Assembly: GCF_001584185.1 (NCBI RefSeq)
Contig: NZ_CP013234.1
Span: 3,224,001 to 3,288,000, forward strand
DNA: 64,000 bases
DNA from: Collimonas pratensis
GTDB lineage: Bacteria; Pseudomonadota; Gammaproteobacteria; Burkholderiales; Burkholderiaceae_D
Reading direction: 5' to 3'
Position 1 is the first letter of the stretch, and every line of letters starts with the position of its first letter. A program made the position numbers and the translations under genes. Of the stretch, positions 1 through 10,002 are shown piece by piece. Under the pieces are notes generated by a model. That model worked only from the letters and a program-made list of their open reading frames with translations. It was not told the origin of the DNA and made no database searches.

Positions 1-3000
1 GCATGTCGAACGCGATCTTCGGCGTGATGCCGGGATCGGCGGCATCCAGGATGCGGTCGTATTCAGCATCGGCGCTGGCCGGATTGTCGCGCAGGCGGGC
101 GATGCGCCAGCTGGTTTCGCTCCACAGGCGCTGCAGGTCGATGCGGGTCTGGCTGTAGATGGTCTTGGCGTCGCGGCTGAATTCGATGACGTCGCGCGTG
201 TTCGGCTTGCCGATGATGTGGCTGCAGGCGCCCAGGTTGTAGCTGCGCAGCACATTCATGACTTCCGACTTCTGCTCGGCGCGTACTTGCAGCACCGCGC
301 CCAGCTCTTCGCTGAACAGCGCGCGCAAGGTCAGCTCGTTGCGGCGTTCCGCCACCTGGCCGGTCCAGTTCTTGGAATCGCCCCAGTCGGCTGCGTGCTC
401 GCTTTCCATGGTCAGGATATCGAGATTGATCGACAAGCCGCTGTGGCCGGCGAAGGCCATTTCGCACAAGGTGGTGAACAGGCCACCGTCGGAGCGGTCG
501 TGATAGGCCAGCAGTTTCTGTTCGCGGTTGAGTTGCTGGATGGCGGCGAAGAAGCCCTTCAGATCTTCCGCGCTGTCGACATCCGGCGTTTCATTGCCGA
601 TCTGCTGCATGACTTGGGTCAGGGCCGAAGCCCCCATGCGGTTCTTGCCGCGGCCGAGATCGATCAGGATGATGGCTGTCTCGCCGAGATCAGTGCGCAG
701 TTGCGGCGTCAGCGAACGACGGACGTCGCTGACCGGTGCGAAGGCGGAGACAATCAGCGATACCGGCGAAGTCACGGCCTTGGCCTGGCCTTCATCTTTC
801 CAGGTAGTGCGCATCGACAGCGAATCCTTGCCGACCGGGATGCTGATGCCGAGCGCCGGGCACAGTTCCATGCCGACCGCTTTGACGGTGTCGAACAGAG
901 CGGCGTCCTGGCCGGGCTGGCCGCAAGCAGCCATCCAGTTGGCGGACAGCTTGACGTCGGAGATGTCGGCAATCGCCGCTGCCGCGATGTTGGTCAGCGC
1001 TTCGCCCACCGCCATGCGACCGGACGCGGGCGCGTTGATCACGGCCAGCGGCGTGCGCTCGCCCATCGCCATCGCTTCACCCAGATAACCCTCAAAGCTC
1101 ATGCTGGTGACCGCGCAGTCGGCCACCGGGATCTGCCACGGGCCGACCATCTGGTCGCGCACCGAGGTAGCGCCGACGGTACGGTCGCCGATGGTGATCA
1201 AGAAGGATTTGTCGGCGACTGTCGGCAGTTTCAGCACGCGCTGCGACACGTCCAGCAGGTTCATGCCAGTCAGGTCGACCGCCGGCAGCACCGGATTGAC
1301 GTGCTTGACGTCGCGCAGCATTTTTGGCGGCTTGCCGAGCAAGACATCCATCGGCATGTCGACCGGATTATTGTCGTGTTCGGGATCGATCACCTTCAGC
1401 TGGCGCTCTTCGGTAGCAGTGCCGACCACCGCAAACAGGCAGCGTTCGCGCTGGCAGAAGTATTCGAACAGCGGCAGGCTTTCCGGCGCAATCGCCAGGA
1501 CATAGCGCTCTTGCGATTCGTTGCTCCAGATTTCCTTGGGCGCCATGCCGCTTTCTTCCAGCGGCACCTTGCGCAAGTCGAAAATCGCACCGCGCTTGGC
1601 GTCGTTGGTGATTTCCGGGAAGGCGTTGGACAAACCGCCGGCACCAACGTCGTGGATAGAGAGGATAGGATTCTTGTCATCCATCGCCCAGCAGGCGTTG
1701 ATGACTTCCTGCGCGCGCCGTTCCATTTCCGGATTGCCGCGCTGGACCGAATCGAAATCCAGGTCCGCCGTGTTGGAGCCGGTCGCCATCGAGGACGCCG
1801 CGCTGCCGCCCATGCCGATGCGCATGCCGGGGCCGCCCAGCTGCACCAGCAGGCTGCCGACCGGCAGCTCGTTCTTTTTGGTGTGCTTATCGGAGATGCT
1901 GCCGATGCCGCCGGCGATCATGATCGGCTTGTGATAGCCCTGCACGTTGCCGCCGACGTTCTGTTCGTAAGTGCGGAAGTAACCACCCAGGTTGGGCCGG
2001 CCGAATTCGTTGTTGAAAGCAGCGCCGCCGAGCGGGCCGTCGATCATGATCTGCAAGGCCGACGCGATGCGTTCCGGCTTACCGTAGGCTGCTGCGTCGC
2101 CGTGGCCGGCAGTGGTCACGTCGGTGGCACAGACGTCAGCTGAATTCTCCCAGGCTTGCTGCGCATCCGGCAGCAACAGGTTGGATACGGTGAAACCGGT
2201 CAGGCCGGCCTTCGGCTTGGCGCCGCGGCCGGTCGCGCCTTCGTCGCGGATCTCGCCGCCGGCGCCGGTGGAGGCGCCAGGGAATGGTGAAATCGCGGTC
2301 GGATGGTTGTGCGTCTCGACCTTCATCAGGATGTGCGTCAGCTCTTCCGAAGCACGGTAAGTATTGCCCTCGGCGGCGCCGCGTGCATAGAAGCGCGACA
2401 CGGTAGCGCCTTCGATGATGGACGAGTTGTCGCTATAGGCGACGATGGTGCCCTTGGGCGCCAGCTGATGGGTGTTCTTGATCATCGCGAACAGGGACTT
2501 GTCCTGCGCTGCGCCGTCGATCACCCAGTCGGCGTTGAAAATCTTGTGGCGGCAATGTTCGCTGTTGGCTTGCGCGAACATCATCAGTTCGACGTCGGTC
2601 GGATTGCGCTTGGCGCTGGTGAAAGCGTTCAGCAGATAATCGATCTCGTCGTCCGAGAGCGCCAGGCCCAGTTCGCTGTTGGCGTGTTCCAGCGCAGCCT
2701 TGCCGCCTGCCAGCAAGTCGATGAAGGCCAGCGGCTTGGCGTCCAGTTCGCGGAACAGATCGGCCGCCTGCTCGGCGCTGCGCAATACGGTTTCGGTCAT
2801 GCGGTCGTGCAGTACGTCGGCGATGGCGCGGATGCTATCGTCGCTCAGCTTCTTGGCGCCGCCCAGCAAGCCGCTCTTCAGCTTCACTTGGTAGGCAATG
2901 CCGCGTTCAATGCGTTTGATATGCGCCATGCCGCAGTTGTGGGCGATATCGGTGGCCTTGCTGGCCCACGGCGAAATGGTGCCGAAACGCGGGATCACGA

Positions 3001-3220
3001 TGAATTCTTCGCCGCCTTCGCTGGCGCTGAACGGATCGCCATAGGTCAGCAAGGCGTTCAGGCGGCCGATGTCGTCCTGGCTGAGCGGGGTCGAGGCGTC
3101 GACAAAATGATCGAAACGGCCGCTGACTTCGACGACATTGCTGTCGATCGCTTGCAGCTGGGCCAGAAGGCGTTGGGAACGGAAGGCGGGAAGAGCGTTG
3201 GAACCGGGCAAAATCAACAT
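1..3220 (-). CDS. purL: Phosphoribosylformylglycinamidine synthase (partial, 3' end outside window)
   Basis: Large single-chain FGAM synthase, fourth step of de novo purine synthesis, which amidates FGAR with glutamine and ATP in the cytoplasm. The minus-strand frame is open from the window edge to an ATG at 3218-3220 and gives about 1,073 codons. The family is usually near 1,300-1,340 residues, so the C-terminal glutamine-amidotransferase end is cut off by the window. The N-terminus ([13 protein letters not shown]...) and the following text are typical of betaproteobacterial PurL. No clear Shine-Dalgarno precedes the ATG; the upstream bases on the coding strand are C-rich. Long plus-strand frames across this region are antisense shadows. 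The identification is strong; the exact start is less sure. Confidence 0.93.
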   Translation of the reverse strand, partial: MLILPGSNALPAFRSQRLLAQLQAIDSNVVEVSGRFDHFVDASTPLSQDDIGRLNALLTYGDPFSASEGGEEFIVIPRFGTISPWASKATDIAHNCGMAHIKRIERGIAYQVKLKSGLLGGAKKLSDDSIRAIADVLHDRMTETVLRSAEQAADLFRELDAKPLAFIDLLAGGKAALEHANSELGLALSDDEIDYLLNAFTSAKRNPTDVELMMFAQANSEHCRHKIFNADWVIDGAAQDKSLFAMIKNTHQLAPKGTIVAYSDNSSIIEGATVSRFYARGAAEGNTYRASEELTHILMKVETHNHPTAISPFPGASTGAGGEIRDEGATGRGAKPKAGLTGFTVSNLLLPDAQQAWENSADVCATDVTTAGHGDAAAYGKPERIASALQIMIDGPLGGAAFNNEFGRPNLGGYFRTYEQNVGGNVQGYHKPIMIAGGIGSISDKHTKKNELPVGSLLVQLGGPGMRIGMGGSAASSMATGSNTADLDFDSVQRGNPEMERRAQEVINACWAMDDKNPILSIHDVGAGGLSNAFPEITNDAKRGAIFDLRKVPLEESGMAPKEIWSNESQERYVLAIAPESLPLFEYFCQRERCLFAVVGTATEERQLKVIDPEHDNNPVDMPMDVLLGKPPKMLRDVKHVNPVLPAVDLTGMNLLDVSQRVLKLPTVADKSFLITIGDRTVGATSVRDQMVGPWQIPVADCAVTSMSFEGYLGEAMAMGERTPLAVINAPASGRMAVGEALTNIAAAAIADISDVKLSANWMAACGQPGQDAALFDTVKAVGMELCPALGISIPVGKDSLSMRTTWKDEGQAKAVTSPVSLIVSAFAPVSDVRRSLTPQLRTDLGETAIILIDLGRGKNRMGASALTQVMQQIGNETPDVDSAEDLKGFFAAIQQLNREQKLLAYHDRSDGGLFTTLCEMAFAGHSGLSINLDILTMESEHAADWGDSKNWTGQVAERRNELTLRALFSEELGAVLQVRAEQKSEVMNVLRSYNLGACSHIIGKPNTRDVIEFSRDAKTIYSQTRIDLQRLWSETSWRIARLRDNPASADAEYDRILDAADPGITPKIAFDM

Positions 3221-3337
3221 GGCGAGGGGGGAGTTGATGCAGCGTGGCTGCGGGTTAAATCAGAAGCCGTCATTATACAGTGCTGACCGTCCCGCCGCCC
3301 CTGTAAGTGATGACAAAATCACCCCATTGCCACAGGC

Positions 3338-3381
3338 AAAACGCTGGCGGGCCGGAAAACCCTGAAAGCTCCCGGCCCGCC
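3338..3381 (-). terminator. Probable rho-independent terminator of the MDR oxidoreductase gene
   Basis: A perfect 10-bp GC-rich inverted repeat (GGCGGGCCGG at 3346-3355, complement at 3372-3381) lies 25 bp past the stop of the minus-strand oxidoreductase gene. Read on the minus strand, a short TTTT run follows about 5 nt after the stem. Confidence 0.6.
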
Positions 3382-3406
3382 ATTGCATTTAATGCAAGAA
3401 ATTACC

Positions 3407-4423
3407 TCAAAAATCCTTCAACACGATCTTGCCGATCACGCGCCCGGTTTCCAGCGTGGCATGGGCCTGGCGCAGGTTGGCGGCGTTAATCGGCGACAAG
3501 ACCTGGCTCATCGTCGTGACCAGCGTCTTTTGATCGATCAATTGCGCTACCTGGTCCAGCAGCTTGCCCTGCTCCTGCATGTCCGCGGTCTGGAACATCG
3601 AGCGGGTGAACATGAACTCCCAGATAAAGCCGGCGCTCTTGGCCTTCAGCAGGCTGACATCGAGCGGCGCGGCGTTCTCGACGATGGTGCAGATCATGCC
3701 TTGCGGCGCTACTGCCGCGGCGGCGGCCGGGAAGTGGCGATCGGTATCGTTCAGGATCAGCACGTAGTCGACGCTATCGAAGCCTTGCTCCTTGAGCTGC
3801 GCCGGCAGATCGCCGAAATGGTTGATCACATGCTGCGCGCCCAGTTCGCGCACCCATTGCGCCGATTCAGGACGCGAGGCGGTTGCAATCACCTTCAGGC
3901 CCGCGACCTTGACCGCCAGCTGGATGGCGATCGAGCCGACGCCGCCGGCGCCGCCGATGATCAGCAGCGACTTGGCCGGCGCACTGGAGCGCGGCGGCAC
4001 CTTGAGACGGTCGAACAGCGCTTCCCAGGCGGTAATCGCGGTCAGCGGCAAGGCCGCTGCCTGTTCGAACGAGAGCGTCTGCGGCATGTTGCCGGCGATG
4101 CGTTCATCGACCAGCTGGAATTCGCTGTTGCTGCCCGGGCGGGTGATGTCGCCAGCGTAGAACACGCGGTCGCCGACCTTGAAGCGGCTGACTTCGGCCC
4201 CCACCGCCTGCACCACGCCGGCGGCATCCCAGCCCAGCACGCGCGGCGACTTTTCTACCGTGTCTTTCGGCGCCCGCACCTTGACGTCGACCGGGTTGAC
4301 GGCGATGGCCTTGATGGCGACCAGCAGGTCGCGGCCTTGCGGCACAGGCTGGTCGAGCTGGACGTCGACCAGCGATTCGGGATTGTCGATCGGCAGATAA
4401 CGGGTTAAAGCGATGGCTTTCAT
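3407..4423 (-). CDS. Zinc-type alcohol dehydrogenase-like / quinone oxidoreductase (MDR superfamily)
   Basis: Medium-chain dehydrogenase/reductase of 338 residues. An N-terminal GroES-like domain is followed by a Rossmann domain with the NADPH-binding glycine motif GGAGGVGS near residues 157-164. The cysteines and histidines that bind catalytic zinc in true alcohol dehydrogenases are not evident, so a zinc-independent quinone or enone reductase is likelier than an alcohol dehydrogenase. I chose the ATG at 4421-4423 because AGGAG sits 7 nt upstream; an upstream TTG would add two residues. The gene is divergent from a LysR gene 162 bp away, which is a plausible regulator. The substrate is unknown. 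Confidence 0.85.
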   Translation of the reverse strand: MKAIALTRYLPIDNPESLVDVQLDQPVPQGRDLLVAIKAIAVNPVDVKVRAPKDTVEKSPRVLGWDAAGVVQAVGAEVSRFKVGDRVFYAGDITRPGSNSEFQLVDERIAGNMPQTLSFEQAAALPLTAITAWEALFDRLKVPPRSSAPAKSLLIIGGAGGVGSIAIQLAVKVAGLKVIATASRPESAQWVRELGAQHVINHFGDLPAQLKEQGFDSVDYVLILNDTDRHFPAAAAAVAPQGMICTIVENAAPLDVSLLKAKSAGFIWEFMFTRSMFQTADMQEQGKLLDQVAQLIDQKTLVTTMSQVLSPINAANLRQAHATLETGRVIGKIVLKDF

Positions 4424-4474
4424 GTTCAAACTCCTGAAGTAATGAGCGTTTCAATCTGAACGCAGTCGTCAATC

Positions 4475-4500
4475 AGATGACCTGCGTGAGATGACCTGCG
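4475..4500. repeat. 14-bp direct repeat between MDR gene and LysR gene
   Basis: The 12-mer AGATGACCTGCG occurs twice, at 4475-4486 and 4489-4500, giving a 14-bp period. A degraded third unit (GATAACCTG) follows. It lies in the divergent promoter region, so it may be a regulator site or a simple slippage duplication. Confidence 0.5.
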
Positions 4501-4585
4501 GGGATAACCTGACCGCTATTATGATAATGTTGAATTATTTTATAAACATGGCAGTATTTGATTCACTTTCAAATAGAATTTGACA

Positions 4586-5485
4586 ATGTACTCGACCACC
4601 GACCTCCAGCTTTTCATCCACACGGCGGATCTGGGCAGCCTGTCCAAGGCGGCGCGCCAGCTCGACCTGCTGCCGGCCACCGCCAGCGCCAGCCTGAAGC
4701 GCCTGGAACAGCAGCTCAACGCCCGCCTGTTCGTACGCTCTACCCGCAGCATGCGGCTGACGCCCGAGGGCAGCATGTTCCTGGACTATAGCCGTCAGGC
4801 GCTGGCCTTGCTGAACGAAGGACAGGCGCTGCTGAACGCCGACGGGCCGGTGAGCGGCCATTTGCGCTTGTCGATGCCGTCCGATGTCGGCCGCAATGTG
4901 CTGCTGCCCTGGCTCGACGCCTTCCAGGCGCGCCATCCGCAAGTCACGCTGTCGCTGCAGTTTTCCGACCGCGTCATCGATCTGTTCCGCGATCCGGTCG
5001 ACGTTGCCTTCCGCTACGGTCCGCTGGACGATTCGACGCTGGTGTCGCAAGTCCTGGCCGCCAGCCGCCGCGTCGTCGTGGCGGCGCCGTCCTACCTGGC
5101 CAAGCATGGCCGGCCGCAAGCGCCGAAGGACTTGTCCAGCCACAACTGCCTGCTGTATTACCTGCAGCACGGCCTGTTCAACAACTGGCGCTTTTATTCC
5201 GGCAAGACGGCGATCGACGTCAAGGTGCGCGGCGACCGCATGAGCGACGATGCCTCGATTGCCCGGGCGTGGGCCGTCGCCGGCATCGGCATTGCTTACA
5301 AATCCTGGCTCGATGTACGGCAGGATGTGGCCGCAGGCCGGCTGGAAATCCTGCTGGAACAGTTCGGCGGCGAAGACACCCCACTGAACATGGTGTATCC
5401 GCATCGCAGCAGCATGTCGCCGTCGCTGCGCGCCTTGCTGGCGTTCTTGCGCGAGCAGTTTGCGGCGCTCAAGCTGCCGCAGTAA
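4586..5485 (+). CDS. LysR-family transcriptional regulator
   Basis: A 299-residue LysR-type regulator. The N-terminal winged helix-turn-helix (residues about 1-60: LQLFIHTADLGSLSKAARQL, then ASLKRLEQQLNARLF and a RSTR segment) is followed by a substrate-binding domain. I chose ATG 4586 over an in-frame TTG six bases upstream because LysR proteins normally begin a few residues before the first helix. The gene is divergent from the MDR oxidoreductase, the usual LysR-target arrangement. Its 3' end overlaps the convergent LysR gene by 17 bp. The inducer is unknown. Confidence 0.88.
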   Translation: MYSTTDLQLFIHTADLGSLSKAARQLDLLPATASASLKRLEQQLNARLFVRSTRSMRLTPEGSMFLDYSRQALALLNEGQALLNADGPVSGHLRLSMPSDVGRNVLLPWLDAFQARHPQVTLSLQFSDRVIDLFRDPVDVAFRYGPLDDSTLVSQVLAASRRVVVAAPSYLAKHGRPQAPKDLSSHNCLLYYLQHGLFNNWRFYSGKTAIDVKVRGDRMSDDASIARAWAVAGIGIAYKSWLDVRQDVAAGRLEILLEQFGGEDTPLNMVYPHRSSMSPSLRALLAFLREQFAALKLPQ

Positions 5486-6380
5486 AGGGCGCGGCATCAC
5501 GACCGAAATGCGCCAGCACGAATTCGATGAACGATTTCAGCTTGGGCGTCATCTTGCGGTTCGAGGCCACTACCAGGTGCATTGGGCGGTGCTCCAGCTC
5601 GTAATCGGTTAACAGGCACTGCAGCCGGCCGGCCGCCACCTCCGCACACAGCAAGGCCTCCGGCTGCATGATGATGCCAATCCCCTGCAAAGCCGCGGTG
5701 CGCAAAGCCAGGCCGTTATTCGCCCGAAAATTACCGTGCACTTCAATCTCCTGCTGCACACCGCCGCGGGAAAACTGCCACAGGTTATAGCGGCTGCCGT
5801 GGACGAAACTCAGGCAATTGTGTTCAAGCAGTTGCTGCGGGGTCTGCGGCGTGCCGTGTCTTGCCAGGTAGTCCGGCGCAGCGCACACCAGGGCGCGATA
5901 CGGTTGCAAGGGCCGCGCGACCAGGCTCGAATCAGGTAACGGACCGATCCGCAGCCCGACCTCGAAGCCTTCCTCCACCAGGTCAACCACACGGTCGTTC
6001 AGGGACAGGTCCAGTTCGACATCGGGATAACGTTCCAGATACTCGCGGATCACCGCGGCCAGCATCTGGCCGCCGAAGGTGGCTGGCGCGGTCACCCGCA
6101 GCACGCCGCGCGGCAGCAGTTGCATCTGTTTGACCGAAGCGTCGGCTGCTTCGATTTCCAGCAGCGCCAGCTTGCAACGCTCGAAATACAGCTGGCCGAT
6201 CTCGGTCAGGCTCTGGCGCCGCGTGGTGCGGTTGAGCAGCCGCACTCCCAGCTGCTCTTCCAGCTGGCGCACGTGTTTGCCGACCATGGTGGGAGAAATC
6301 CCGGCCTCCTCGGCGGCGGCGGAGAATCCGCCCTTTTCTACCACGCGGACAAAAATCTGCATGCTGGTCAGTCTGTCCAT
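5469..6380 (-). CDS. LysR-family transcriptional regulator
   Basis: A 303-residue LysR-type regulator starting MDRLTSMQIFVRVVEKGGFS. The DNA-binding helix-turn-helix lies in about residues 15-60 (AAAEEAGISPTMVGKHVRQL, LLNRTTRR), with an effector-binding domain after it. It is convergent with the preceding LysR gene and overlaps it by 17 bp. It is divergent from the SDR-like gene at 6502 across a 121-bp AT-rich gap, so that gene is the likely target. It resembles the CrgA/DsdC-like 'MDRLxxMxxFvrVve' subgroup. Confidence 0.9.
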   Translation of the reverse strand: MDRLTSMQIFVRVVEKGGFSAAAEEAGISPTMVGKHVRQLEEQLGVRLLNRTTRRQSLTEIGQLYFERCKLALLEIEAADASVKQMQLLPRGVLRVTAPATFGGQMLAAVIREYLERYPDVELDLSLNDRVVDLVEEGFEVGLRIGPLPDSSLVARPLQPYRALVCAAPDYLARHGTPQTPQQLLEHNCLSFVHGSRYNLWQFSRGGVQQEIEVHGNFRANNGLALRTAALQGIGIIMQPEALLCAEVAAGRLQCLLTDYELEHRPMHLVVASNRKMTPKLKSFIEFVLAHFGRDAAPFTAAA

Positions 6381-6501
6381 GATTTTCCGCTCATTTCAAT
6401 TAAACACCCTGGGTTTCAAGTGAAAGTAATAATAGAGTATTTATCGACCAGTGAGAAGGAATCATAATTGACCACTGATCTTACTTATCACGGAGCACAT
6501 C

Positions 6502-7101
6502 ATGAAAATCGCAGTTATCGGCGCTACAGGCACAGTCGGCAAAGCAGTGGTCCAGCAACTGGCCGTCCGCCACGACATCATCGAAGTCGGCAACAGCAGC
6601 GGCCAATACCAGGTCGACATTACCGACATCCACAGCGTTGAACGACTGTTCGAGCAGATCGGCAAGGTCGACGCTATCGTCTCGACGGCAGGCAAGCTGC
6701 ATTTCGGCCCGCTGCAAGAACTGACGCCGGAAAAATTCCAGGTCGGCCTGCGCGACAAGCTGATGGGTCAGATCAACCTGGCGCTGGTGGCCCAGCACCA
6801 CCTCAACGACGGCGGCTCGATCACCCTCACCAGCGGCATCCTCAGCGAGGAGCCGATCCTGCAAGGCGTCAACGCCACCACGGTCAACGCCGCCCTCGAC
6901 GGTTTCGTACGCGCCGCCGCCATCGAACTCAAGCGCGGCATCCGCATCAACGTCGTCAGCCCCACCGTATTGCAGGAATCGCTGGTCAGCTATGGTCCGT
7001 TTTTCTACGGCTTTGAAGCGGCGCCGGCCAGCCGCGTGGCGCAGGCTTACAGCCGCAGCGTCGAAGGCGCGCAAACTGGCCAGGTTTACCGGGTCTGGTA
7101 A
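6502..7101 (+). CDS. Short-chain dehydrogenase/reductase family protein
   Basis: A 199-residue Rossmann-fold protein. The nucleotide-binding glycine motif GATGTVG is at residues 8-14. A NAG-like segment (STAGKL) and a late N-x-V-S-P segment (INVVSPTV) fit atypical short SDRs. The canonical YxxxK catalytic pair is not obvious in the expected place: the sequence there is TVNAALDGFVRAAAIELK. Activity as an ordinary SDR is therefore uncertain. GGAG lies 6 nt before the ATG. It is divergent from a LysR regulator. The substrate is unknown. Confidence 0.82.
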   Translation: MKIAVIGATGTVGKAVVQQLAVRHDIIEVGNSSGQYQVDITDIHSVERLFEQIGKVDAIVSTAGKLHFGPLQELTPEKFQVGLRDKLMGQINLALVAQHHLNDGGSITLTSGILSEEPILQGVNATTVNAALDGFVRAAAIELKRGIRINVVSPTVLQESLVSYGPFFYGFEAAPASRVAQAYSRSVEGAQTGQVYRVW

Positions 7102-7225
7102 TCCAGCCAAATCCAGCCGGCCTCAGGGAAAGTCGCATCGTCGTTGTCAGGATTTTGTCAAGATGATGCGGTAAGATTGGCGGCACAGCAAGCGCAGCCA
7201 ATCCTTCCCTTTCAAGAGGCTCTTC

Positions 7226-8428
7226 ATGGTGAACGTAGTAAAGCGCATCCAGGAATACAACGCCGGCCGCGATCCACAGCGCCTGCAACTCAAGTACAAG
7301 AACATCCGCAACGATCCGTTCACCTTCTTGCGCGGCACCTGCCACCTGTTTTACGAACGCCTCCCGTACAGCGGCCTGATGCGCACTGCGCCGCTGACGT
7401 GGATCTGCGGCGACCTGCACCTGGAAAACTTCGGCAGCTACAAGGGCGACAACCGCCTCGCCTACTTCGACATGAACGATTTCGACGAAGCGGCGCTGGC
7501 CCCCGCCAGCTGGGAGCTGGTGCGCTTCCTCACGAGCGTGCTGATTGCCGCCGACGGCTCCACCGCCAGCGCGGCCGACACGCGCCTGCTTTGCCGCAGC
7601 TTTATCGACGCCTACAGCAACGCCCTGAGCCTGGGCAAGCCGCGCTGGATCGAACGCGACACCGCCAGCGGCATGGTCGGCGATTTGCTGAACGGCCTGC
7701 GCGGCCGCCAGCGCTCGACCTATCTCGACAGCCGCAGCCTGCGCAAGGGCAAGCAGCGTTCGCTGCGGATAGATGGGAAGAAAGCGCTGCCGGTCACCGA
7801 CAAGCAGCGCGCCAGGATCACCAAATTCATGCAGAAGTTCGCCGGCGACCAGCCCAACCCGGCATTCTACAAAGTGCTCGACGTCGCACGCCGCATCGCC
7901 GGCACCGGCAGCCTGGGCGTCGACCGCTACGTGATCCTGGTCGAAGGCAAGGGTTCGCCGGACGGCAATTACCTGCTGGACCTGAAACAGGCCTTGCCTT
8001 CCTCGCTGACGCCTTACCTGAAGGTGCCGCAACCCAAATGGAAGAACGACGCGCAGCGCGTGGTGACGCTGCAGCGGCGTTGCCAGGCCGTCTCCATGGC
8101 CTTCCTGCAGCCGGTCATGCTGGGCAAGACACCGTATGTGCTGCGCGGCCTGCAGCCCAGCGAAGACCGCGTGGTGCTCAAGCAGCCGCGCCATAGCGTC
8201 GGCGAAATCCAGCAAGTGATGAACGTGATGGGTAACATCGTCGCCTGGGCGCAGTTGCGCAGCGCCGGCCGCCAAGGCTCGGCGATTGCCGATGAACTGA
8301 TCGCCTTCGGCCAAAGCAAAAAATGGAAGAAACAGTTGCTCGATGCCGCTCACGGTTGCGCCGCCCAGGTCCGCAAGGATTGGCTGGCTTACTGCAAGGC
8401 CTACGATGCCGGTGTCTTTACAGCGTAG
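7226..8428 (+). CDS. DUF2252 family protein (kinase-like fold)
   Basis: A 400-residue protein with the DUF2252 hallmarks: an FLRGT...FYERL segment near residue 35, the CGDLHLENFG motif (about residues 66-75), and DMNDFDEA shortly after. These match HxDxxxxN- and DFD-like motifs of aminoglycoside-phosphotransferase/protein-kinase-like folds, so phosphotransfer is a family-level inference only. A GAGG ribosome site precedes the ATG. The gene stands alone between the SDR gene and the FAD oxidase gene. The substrate and cellular role are unknown. Confidence 0.85.
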   Translation: MVNVVKRIQEYNAGRDPQRLQLKYKNIRNDPFTFLRGTCHLFYERLPYSGLMRTAPLTWICGDLHLENFGSYKGDNRLAYFDMNDFDEAALAPASWELVRFLTSVLIAADGSTASAADTRLLCRSFIDAYSNALSLGKPRWIERDTASGMVGDLLNGLRGRQRSTYLDSRSLRKGKQRSLRIDGKKALPVTDKQRARITKFMQKFAGDQPNPAFYKVLDVARRIAGTGSLGVDRYVILVEGKGSPDGNYLLDLKQALPSSLTPYLKVPQPKWKNDAQRVVTLQRRCQAVSMAFLQPVMLGKTPYVLRGLQPSEDRVVLKQPRHSVGEIQQVMNVMGNIVAWAQLRSAGRQGSAIADELIAFGQSKKWKKQLLDAAHGCAAQVRKDWLAYCKAYDAGVFTA

Positions 8429-8602
8429 CCCAGGAAACCGGCAATTCGTACGCCGGCGTCGGTAGAAAGACTAAAAGCGTACGGTGCTGTCCTATTATCA
8501 AGTAATTCAAGGTATGATTCTGATCGCTGCATCCAGTACGCAGACCAGAAAGACATCCTGGAGCAACGCTCGAACCTGCCCGGATATCTGCGCAAAACCC
8601 CC

Positions 8603-9880
8603 TTGAGAACAATAGTGATACAGCAACAGACACAGAAACAAATCGTGGTGATCGGCGGCGGCGTCATGGGAGTCTGCAGCGCTTATTTCCTGGCCGAAGC
8701 CGGGCACCAGGTCGCCGTAGTCGAACAACGCAGCAATGTGGCAGAACAGTCAACGCTGGGCAATTCCGGCATCTTGTCGGCCGGCTCGGCCCTACCCTGG
8801 TCCGCGCCTGGCATGCGCAAGAAAATCCTGGCGGGCATGTTCAACCAGGAAGCCGCCAACGTCCTCAATGCCCGCTTCAGTCCATCGTTATGGCGCTGGA
8901 TGCGGCGCTGGATGGCTGAATCCGAGCTTCAGCGCTTCCGCTCCCATACCCACCAGATGCAACGGCTGGCCTCCTACAGCCAGGATCTGCTGGAACAGAT
9001 ACAGCAGCATTTCCAGCTCGATTTCGAACAAAGTCCGGGTCTGCTGCGGCTATTCCGCAGCGAAGCCGAACTGGCAGCGCTGGCGCCCACCCGCGAGCTG
9101 CTGAGCGAGTGCGGCGTCGCCCACCAGCTGCTGGATGAAGCCGCAGTGCGCGCACTGGAGCCGGCGCTGCTGAGCGCCGGCAAGCTGGCCGGCGGCCTGC
9201 ACTTTCCCGACCTCGGCTCCGGCAACTGCACCCTGTTCACCAAGCAGCTGAAAGCCATCCTGCAGGGACTGGGGGTCCAGTTCCACTTCGACAGCACCGT
9301 CACCGCCATCGATCCGCAAGGCGCCAGGGTCGGCTTGCACATCGGCGGTGAAGTCTTGAACGCCGACGCCGTGGTGTGCGCTGCCGGCAGCGCCAGTGCC
9401 CAGCTGCTGCGGCCGCTGGGACTGCGTTTGCCGCTGCACGCCATCAAGACCTATACCGCCACCGCCAGCGTAAAGAACTATGAAGTGGCGCCGCAGATGG
9501 CTGTGCTGGACGACAGCTACAAGATCACCATGGCGCGTATCGGCGCCCGCATGCGCCTGGCCGGCGTCGCCGAATTCGGCGCCAAGGACATGGCGTTCGA
9601 TGACAAGGCCCTGCGCACCTTGCTGAAAGTGGCGCACGACTGGTTCCCCGACGCCGCCAATTTCAACAGCGCCAGCTTCTGGTGCGGCCACACGCCGATG
9701 CTGGCCGACGAAGTGCCGCTGATCGGCCCGACCGGCGCCAGCAACGTGTACGTCAACATCGCCCACGGCGGCTCCGGCTGGAGCATGGCGCTGGGCGCCG
9801 CCAAAGTCCTGGCCGACCAGGTTTCCGGCCGTGTGCCGGAAGTCGACCTGGATGGCCTGACGGTAGCCCGCTACCGTTAA
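8603..9880 (+). CDS. FAD-dependent D-amino-acid dehydrogenase-like oxidoreductase
   Basis: A 425-residue DAO-fold flavoprotein similar to DadA, which oxidatively deaminates D-amino acids and passes electrons to the respiratory chain. The N-terminal dinucleotide motif VVIGGGVMG is near residues 15-23, and the LGNSGILSAG segment is typical of DadA-like enzymes. The C-terminal part (CGHTPMLADEVPLIGP, then HGGSGWSMALGAAK) is also characteristic. The start is uncertain: the frame opens at a TTG (8603) and GTG 8615 is an alternative; neither has a strong ribosome site. No alanine racemase is adjacent (alr lies 24 kb away), so true dadA is not proven. Confidence 0.82.
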   Translation: MRTIVIQQQTQKQIVVIGGGVMGVCSAYFLAEAGHQVAVVEQRSNVAEQSTLGNSGILSAGSALPWSAPGMRKKILAGMFNQEAANVLNARFSPSLWRWMRRWMAESELQRFRSHTHQMQRLASYSQDLLEQIQQHFQLDFEQSPGLLRLFRSEAELAALAPTRELLSECGVAHQLLDEAAVRALEPALLSAGKLAGGLHFPDLGSGNCTLFTKQLKAILQGLGVQFHFDSTVTAIDPQGARVGLHIGGEVLNADAVVCAAGSASAQLLRPLGLRLPLHAIKTYTATASVKNYEVAPQMAVLDDSYKITMARIGARMRLAGVAEFGAKDMAFDDKALRTLLKVAHDWFPDAANFNSASFWCGHTPMLADEVPLIGPTGASNVYVNIAHGGSGWSMALGAAKVLADQVSGRVPEVDLDGLTVARYR

Positions 9881-9911
9881 AAACTGCCACGACGGATGAC
9901 CGCCCGGCGCA

Positions 9912-9979
9912 GTTAAGTGGGATCAGAGTTTTTTTACGACACGCCTTATCGTCGTAAAATTACTCTGACCCCACTTAAC
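9912..9979. repeat. GTCAGAGT-type palindromic element (REP-like)
   Basis: A long imperfect inverted repeat fills the gap between the oxidase gene and nnr. The outer arms are GTTAAGTGGGATCAGAGT (9912-9929) and its complement with one mismatch, ending at 9979. An inner arm pair TTTTACGAC/GTCGTAAAA surrounds a short loop. No T-run follows, so it is not a standard terminator. Confidence 0.7.
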
Positions 9980-10002
9980 GGACCACGCAGCACACACCAA
10001 AA

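Noticed and set aside
218..2143. 641-residue plus-strand open frame opposite purL
   Set aside because: It is the antisense shadow of a highly conserved gene; composition is His/Ala/Arg/Gln-rich with no family pattern.
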